Origin: CAZBWE01 sp964581905
GTDB lineage: Bacteria; Planctomycetota; Phycisphaerae; Sedimentisphaerales; Anaerobacaceae
Direction: 5' to 3'
Length of the DNA stretch: 17,114 bases
Assembly: GCA_964581905.1 (NCBI GenBank)
Contig: CAZOQJ010000044.1
Location: 1 to 17,114, forward strand
Shown: piece after piece, positions 13,055 through 17,114 of the stretch
Numbering within the stretch: position 1 is the first letter of the stretch
Layout: the number at the start of each line of letters is the position of its first letter
Position numbers and translations under genes: made by a program
The notes under the pieces: generated by a model
Told to the model about the DNA's origin: nothing
The model's input: only the letters and a program-made list of their open reading frames with translations
Databases searched by the model: none

Positions 13055-13294
13055 CTTTCTATCCTTTCAGAATATAGTTAAACCATCTAATATTAATCGT
13101 CAAACTTTGTAGAAATCAAATAGAAATTCTCTAACCGTAGATGAGTGAATGAGCAAATGAGTATATGAGTATATGAGCGAACACATTATCGCATAAACGC
13201 ATCTACGCATTAACGAGCGACGGGAGACGCTTGTCCGCCGTAGTTTTGCCGTAAGGCATGGCCAAGCCCATAACGAAGGCGGAAGCGACGAAGC
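13055..13294. other. Intergenic region with short degenerate repeats
   Basis: ATGAGTATATGAGTATATGAG-like repeats lie at about 13141-13180, an AACGAGCGACGGGAGACG piece of the CGAGCGACGAG family at about 13213-13230, and CCGCCGTAG/CGAAGGCGG arms at about 13237-13283. No gene or promoter is recognised. Confidence 0.4.
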
Positions 13295-14590
13295 TCACAA
13301 TCGCCAGGGTGCCCGTCTCGAACGGCTAAGCATTCGATTGGCAACATCGTCACCGATAAAGCTTTCCTTAGCCGGGTCCCATTTCAGCTTGCGCCCGAGC
13401 AGCATTGCAATATTACCCAGATGACAGATAGTAGCCGTGCGGTGGCCGACCTCAGCCGGAGCAATCGGCTCCTTTCGGCTCTTAACGCAGTCCAGAAAGT
13501 TCTGCACGTGGTCACGGCTGTTGTAGAGGTGAATCTCATCGGGTTTGATAGTCTGCTGTTTCAGCGACTCCGGCCTGCACCTCATACCCTCCCTGCTGAC
13601 ATCCACCCAGCCATTCGAGCCGACAAACCTGGTATTTGAGCCGCCGGTCCTGCATACTAATTTGACACCGTTGGCATATTTGGCCTCGAATTTTACCTTT
13701 CTCGCCGTTGTAAAAAGCCCCGTCTCCGGAAATATCCCCTCTCCTTCTATCTCGACCGGCCCGGTATCATCCGTCCCAAGACCCCACTGGGCAATATCGA
13801 TATGATGCGCCCCCCAGTTGGTTAACTGCCCGCCGCCATAATCAAATATAAATTTGAATTGATAATGGCACCGCTGATGATGGTACGGCGCCCACGGAGC
13901 AGGGCCGAGCCAGAGGTCATAATCGAAACCATCCGGGACCGGCTCAGGCGTCCATGTCGGCTCGCATCCCCTGCTATTGCTGGGAATCATCACGAGCACC
14001 GTATGCACCCTGCCTATCCTGCCGTTGCGAACCAGCTCGCAGGCAAAGCGAAAATTATCAGATGACCTTTGCTGAGAGCCGGTCTGCAGTATCGCCCCGT
14101 ATCGCTTCACCTCATCCACAAGCGCACGGCCTTCGGCTATCGTTAGTGTAAGCGGCTTTTCACAATACACATCCTTGCCCGCCCGGACCGCTGCAATCGA
14201 AATCGGCACATGCCAGTGGTCGGGCGTTGAGTTTACAATAGCGTCGATATCATCCCGCTGTAAAAGCTCGCGGAAGTCTTTATAGCACGCTTTTTTATCC
14301 AGGCCTGCTAACTGCCTGATTTCTTCCAGATGGCCGGCGTCAACATCACAAAAAGCAAGCACCTGCGAGCCGGATTTCCCCTGGAATTCCTGCACGTTGA
14401 ACTTTCCTATTTCTCCAAGACCAATGGCACCTATTGTAATCCGGTTACTCGGTGCATCCGCCCCAAACACTGATGATGGTACGATTGTCGGCCAGGCCAA
14501 AGCCGCGCCGGCAGCCATCGCCGAACCTTTCAGGAACCCCCTGCGGCTCAGCCGTCTCGAATCTTTCAGGTTTGTTCTTTTGCCTTTCAT
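13295..14590 (-). CDS. Tat-exported Gfo/Idh/MocA family oxidoreductase
   Basis: 431 residues from ATG 14590, which has GAGGG about 8 nt upstream; the open frame reaches 14677, but the extra N-terminus is repeat-derived. A twin-arginine signal SRRGFLKGSAMAAGAALAWP is followed by the mature start after VFGA. The Rossmann fold begins ITIGAIGLGEIG with the GxGxxG nucleotide motif; CEKPLTLTIAEGRALV is the family's catalytic EKP motif, and GGGQLTNWGAHHIDIAQWG contains the HxxxD-type active-site region. It probably oxidises or reduces a sugar or sugar-like substrate with tightly bound NAD(P) outside the cytoplasm; the substrate cannot be told. Such paralogues are numerous in planctomycetes. The C-terminus NRMLSRSRRAPWRL looks complete. 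Confidence 0.92.
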   Translation of the reverse strand: MKGKRTNLKDSRRLSRRGFLKGSAMAAGAALAWPTIVPSSVFGADAPSNRITIGAIGLGEIGKFNVQEFQGKSGSQVLAFCDVDAGHLEEIRQLAGLDKKACYKDFRELLQRDDIDAIVNSTPDHWHVPISIAAVRAGKDVYCEKPLTLTIAEGRALVDEVKRYGAILQTGSQQRSSDNFRFACELVRNGRIGRVHTVLVMIPSNSRGCEPTWTPEPVPDGFDYDLWLGPAPWAPYHHQRCHYQFKFIFDYGGGQLTNWGAHHIDIAQWGLGTDDTGPVEIEGEGIFPETGLFTTARKVKFEAKYANGVKLVCRTGGSNTRFVGSNGWVDVSREGMRCRPESLKQQTIKPDEIHLYNSRDHVQNFLDCVKSRKEPIAPAEVGHRTATICHLGNIAMLLGRKLKWDPAKESFIGDDVANRMLSRSRRAPWRL

Positions 14591-14654
14591 TGCAAATTCC
14601 CTCAACGAGATTCGAGATGTGCCTTTGGTCTTGCGTCTGTAGCGCATCCTCTCA

Positions 14655-14688
14655 TCGAGCGACGAGCGACAGGTCACGAGCGACGAAT
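14655..14688 (+). repeat. CGAGCGACGAGCGAC repeat between EF-G-like gene and oxidoreductase gene
   Basis: Contains TCGAGCGACGAGCGACAGG and TCACGAGCGACGAA, the same family that flanks the four-helix-bundle gene at 6638-6684 and 7089-7146. It abuts the stop of the EF-G-like gene. Confidence 0.65.
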
Positions 14689-16719
14689 TTAGTCCGCCTC
14701 TTTCTTCTTCGCGTACTGAGCGACAACCTGCTGCTGGATGTTTGGAGGAACGACTTCGTAGTGGCTGAGCGACATTGCGTAGCTACCGCGTCCGCCGGTA
14801 ACGCTTTTTAGCTGGCTGTTATACTGCGTAACTTCGGACAGGGGCACCTGCGCTTTAATAACGATAAAATTGCCAGCCAGCATATCCTGGCCCTGCACTC
14901 TACCGCGCTTTGAAGCGAGGTCGCCGGCGACATCGCCGACATTCTCAGCCGGGGCTGTAACTTCGATATTGACTATCGGCTCAAGCAGGACCGCATTTGC
15001 CTTTTCAAGGGCGTCGACAAACGCACCCTTGCCCGCCGCTCGAAAGGCAACTTCCTTCGAATCAACGGGGTGGTGCTTGCCATCGTAAATTGAAACGCGT
15101 ACATCCTGGAGGGGGAAGCCGGCGACTATGCCGTTCTGCATTACCTCGTTGATGCCCTTATGGACGGCGGGTTCGTACTGGCCGGGGATGGAGCCGCCGA
15201 AGATGTCCCAGCTAAAGTCCAGCGGCGGGTCGGAATTTCGCTCGGCAGGTTCTACGCGGAGATAGACTTCGCCGAATTGGCCTGCACCTCCGGTCTGCTT
15301 TTTGTGGCGGTAATGGCCTTCAGCTTTTGCAGTAATCGTCTCGCGGTATGGAATCTTCGGCTCTTTTGTGTTTACCGACAGCTTGGAGCGGTTCTGCATC
15401 TTCTCCAGCGTTATCCGCAGATGCAAATCGCCAAGCCCGCTGGCAACCAGTTCCTTTGTCTGCAGGTCGCGTTTTATCTGAAAGCACGGGTCCTCCTCGC
15501 ACAATTTATCCAACGCAGAGCCTATTTTCTGTTCATCACCTCTTGATGCGGGTTCAAGTGCCAGAGAGTACATCGGCTCCGGTACCGGCAGTTGTTCAAA
15601 GACGCCGGCGGTATTGCCATCGTGTATTAAGTCTCCAGTTTGCAGCTCTTCGACCTTAGATAACGTTATGATATCACCGGCTATACCGGCATCGACCTGG
15701 CTGGTTTCGCCACCCTGGGATTTTAAGACGTGGCCCGGCCGAATAGATTTCTTCTCATCGTTACGAAGCAAATTAGTGTCCGAAGTCATTCGGCCGCTGA
15801 AAATGCGTATGGTCGAGTATTTCATATTCGAGCGCGGGTCGAACGCAACACGAAATACCAATCCGGCTAACGGGCCTGCAGGGTCGGCTTTTAATTGCGT
15901 CTGCTTATCGCCATCTTTAAGAATGGTCGGCTCTGCCTGGGAAGGCGAGGGAGTGTACTTTGCAATAATATCGAGCAGCTCGGTAATTCCGACCTCTTTG
16001 CGGGCATTGGTGAAAACTATGGGGACCAACGTGCCGGATTTCAGGGCCTTAACAAATACCGCAGCAATCTTCTCAGTACCAATCTGCTCGCCGCCGAGAT
16101 AGCTCTCCATAAGCGCATCATCGGCCTCGATAACACTTTCAACCAACTCGGTATGGGCGGCGGCGACATCCATTACAGCTGAATCGCCGGAATCATTCTC
16201 GATGCAGTCGATGACAGATGATTTGTCCGCAGAAGGCAGATTAGCACAGCGGCATTGCGAGCCGAAGGTCTCCTGAACGGCCTTAATAAGTGCGGGAAGG
16301 TCGGCATTTTCGGCGTCGACTTTGTTTATGACGATGACCGGCAAAACCAGAGCGTTTTTGGCCAGTTCGAATAACTTTAGAGTATTGGTCTCAATGCCGG
16401 CGGCGGCACTGATAACCACTGCGGCTGTTTCAGCAGCAGGAATTGCCTTTATGGCAGGGCCAACAAAATCAGGCGAGCCGGGGGTATCGATGATGTTGAG
16501 CAGCTTGCCGGCGTGCTCGACGTGGATTACAGAAGACTGAATCGAATGCTGGTGCTCCTTCTCCTCATCGAAATAGTCGCAGATGCTGGTTTTGTCGTCA
16601 ACGCTGCCGAGACGGTTGGTAGCGCCGGTTTTGTGCAAGATTGCCTCTGCGAGCGAGGTTTTGCCGCTCGAAGCGTGCCCTAAAAGAACAATATTACGAA
16701 TATCACCTGTATTAGCCAC
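14689..16719 (-). CDS. EF-G-like translational GTPase paralogue (EF-G2 type)
   Basis: 676 residues with EF-G domain order. G1 is GHASSGKT (14-21), switch I reads HQHSI in place of RGITI (56-60), G3 is DTPGSPDF (79-86) in place of DTPGHVDF, and G4 is NKVD (132-135). Domain IV has FGGSIPGQYEPAVHKGINE and domain V has LLEPIVNIEVTAPAENVGDVAG with the RGRVQGQD loop. These departures, including Ser for the catalytic His of G3, fit the non-canonical EF-G-like (FusA2-type) family and not the housekeeping FusA, so slow or different GTP use is likely; its cellular task is not established. Start is GTG 16719 with GGAGG 7 nt upstream. It is followed by a repeat and the oxidoreductase gene on the same strand. 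Confidence 0.92.
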   Translation of the reverse strand: MANTGDIRNIVLLGHASSGKTSLAEAILHKTGATNRLGSVDDKTSICDYFDEEKEHQHSIQSSVIHVEHAGKLLNIIDTPGSPDFVGPAIKAIPAAETAAVVISAAAGIETNTLKLFELAKNALVLPVIVINKVDAENADLPALIKAVQETFGSQCRCANLPSADKSSVIDCIENDSGDSAVMDVAAAHTELVESVIEADDALMESYLGGEQIGTEKIAAVFVKALKSGTLVPIVFTNARKEVGITELLDIIAKYTPSPSQAEPTILKDGDKQTQLKADPAGPLAGLVFRVAFDPRSNMKYSTIRIFSGRMTSDTNLLRNDEKKSIRPGHVLKSQGGETSQVDAGIAGDIITLSKVEELQTGDLIHDGNTAGVFEQLPVPEPMYSLALEPASRGDEQKIGSALDKLCEEDPCFQIKRDLQTKELVASGLGDLHLRITLEKMQNRSKLSVNTKEPKIPYRETITAKAEGHYRHKKQTGGAGQFGEVYLRVEPAERNSDPPLDFSWDIFGGSIPGQYEPAVHKGINEVMQNGIVAGFPLQDVRVSIYDGKHHPVDSKEVAFRAAGKGAFVDALEKANAVLLEPIVNIEVTAPAENVGDVAGDLASKRGRVQGQDMLAGNFIVIKAQVPLSEVTQYNSQLKSVTGGRGSYAMSLSHYEVVPPNIQQQVVAQYAKKKEAD

Positions 16720-16774
16720 TTTTCGGCCTCCATTAGATTATTTCAGGTTTTATTTAACAGCTTCAGAAACAGCA

Positions 16775-16804
16775 TTTATACAATATTTAAGATATATAGG
16801 GCAA
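16775..16804 (-). promoter_or_regulatory. Putative promoter of the EF-G-like gene
   Basis: TTGCCC (16804-16799) and TATAAA (16780-16775) on the minus strand, spaced by 18 nt (4/6 and 5/6 matches), about 55 nt before the GTG start. Confidence 0.4.
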
Positions 16805-17114
16805 GGGATTTTTTAAAGAATAGTGAATTAGAGGATTAGAGAATTGGTGATTAGTTCGTCGTTCATTGTTCGTAGTTTGTCGCTATATGGATAATTCAAA
16901 AATCAAATAGCAAAGAGCAAAATTACATATCAAAATTTAAAAATAGCCACGAATTATCTTGACTTTTGCTCTGTTTTATGCTATTGAGCACACAAGTCGG
17001 CGGATTTTCTTAATTAGCGTAGCAGAGCCCTTTTTTATTGGGCTTAAAGGGAAGAATTGAAAATGAAAAAATCCAAAAGTACGAACTGAGAATTAGATAA
17101 GAAGAAAAATTAGG
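16805..17114. other. Intergenic right edge with degenerate repeats
   Basis: AT-rich, with GATTAGAGAATTGGTGATTAG and GTTCGTCGTTCATTGTTCG pieces (about 16835-16875), a CAAAAATCAAATAGCAAAG stretch, and an AGCCC/GGGCT hairpin (about 17027-17045) with T's in the loop. No gene is recognised before the window ends. Confidence 0.4.

Noticed and set aside
17061..17087. Tiny frame MKKSKSTN near the right edge
   Set aside because: Only eight codons; the purine-rich upstream sequence alone does not support a gene.

Overview
The window looks like a chromosomal stretch from an anaerobic planctomycete, probably of the Phycisphaerae/Sedimentisphaerales type. This is inferred from the kind of genes present, not from a search. 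The pointers are a Tat-exported Gfo/Idh/MocA oxidoreductase, a large exported protein built from seven propeller-like repeats, a TSP3 repeat, a LamG-like domain and a dockerin-like tail, an EF-G paralogue, an HNH/AP2 endonuclease, and gene-poor spacers filled with short palindromic repeats.

Layout. At the left edge is a partial tRNA-Arg(CCU), then lysA (diaminopimelate decarboxylase), both on the minus strand. From about 2117 to 1741 lies a compact minus-strand unit: a promoter, a perfect Shine-Dalgarno sequence, a 26-residue protein made only of Ala and Lys after its Met, a hairpin-rich 3' region and a strong terminator. nadD (plus strand) ends two bases from the end of a minus-strand hydrogenase-maturation operon, transcribed hypF - four-helix-bundle gene - hypC - hypD - hypE - hypA - hypB (8341 to 3203). 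Together these genes make and insert the Fe(CN)2CO and Ni parts of a [NiFe]-hydrogenase, so the host should use hydrogen; no hydrogenase structural gene is in the window. HypF is present only as its C-terminal Kae1-like half, but it has a good promoter and ribosome binding site of its own. Upstream of it is an HNH/AP2 endonuclease gene. The region 9133-10029 is a repeat-rich spacer. The exported multidomain protein fills 10030-12483 (plus strand). Another repeat-rich spacer (12484-13294) holds a 21-bp tandem array and a second Lys-rich microprotein. The right side holds a Tat-exported oxidoreductase and an EF-G-like GTPase, both on the minus strand.

The most unusual theme is that short palindromic repeats have entered protein-coding genes without breaking the frame: one in lysA, one in hypE (flanked by a perfect 14-bp inverted repeat) and two in hypF. 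The lysA and hypF copies of one family are read in different frames, so the element behaves as a DNA element and not as a conserved peptide. Another repeat family brackets the four-helix-bundle gene inside the hyp operon in inverted orientation, which suggests it arrived as a cassette.
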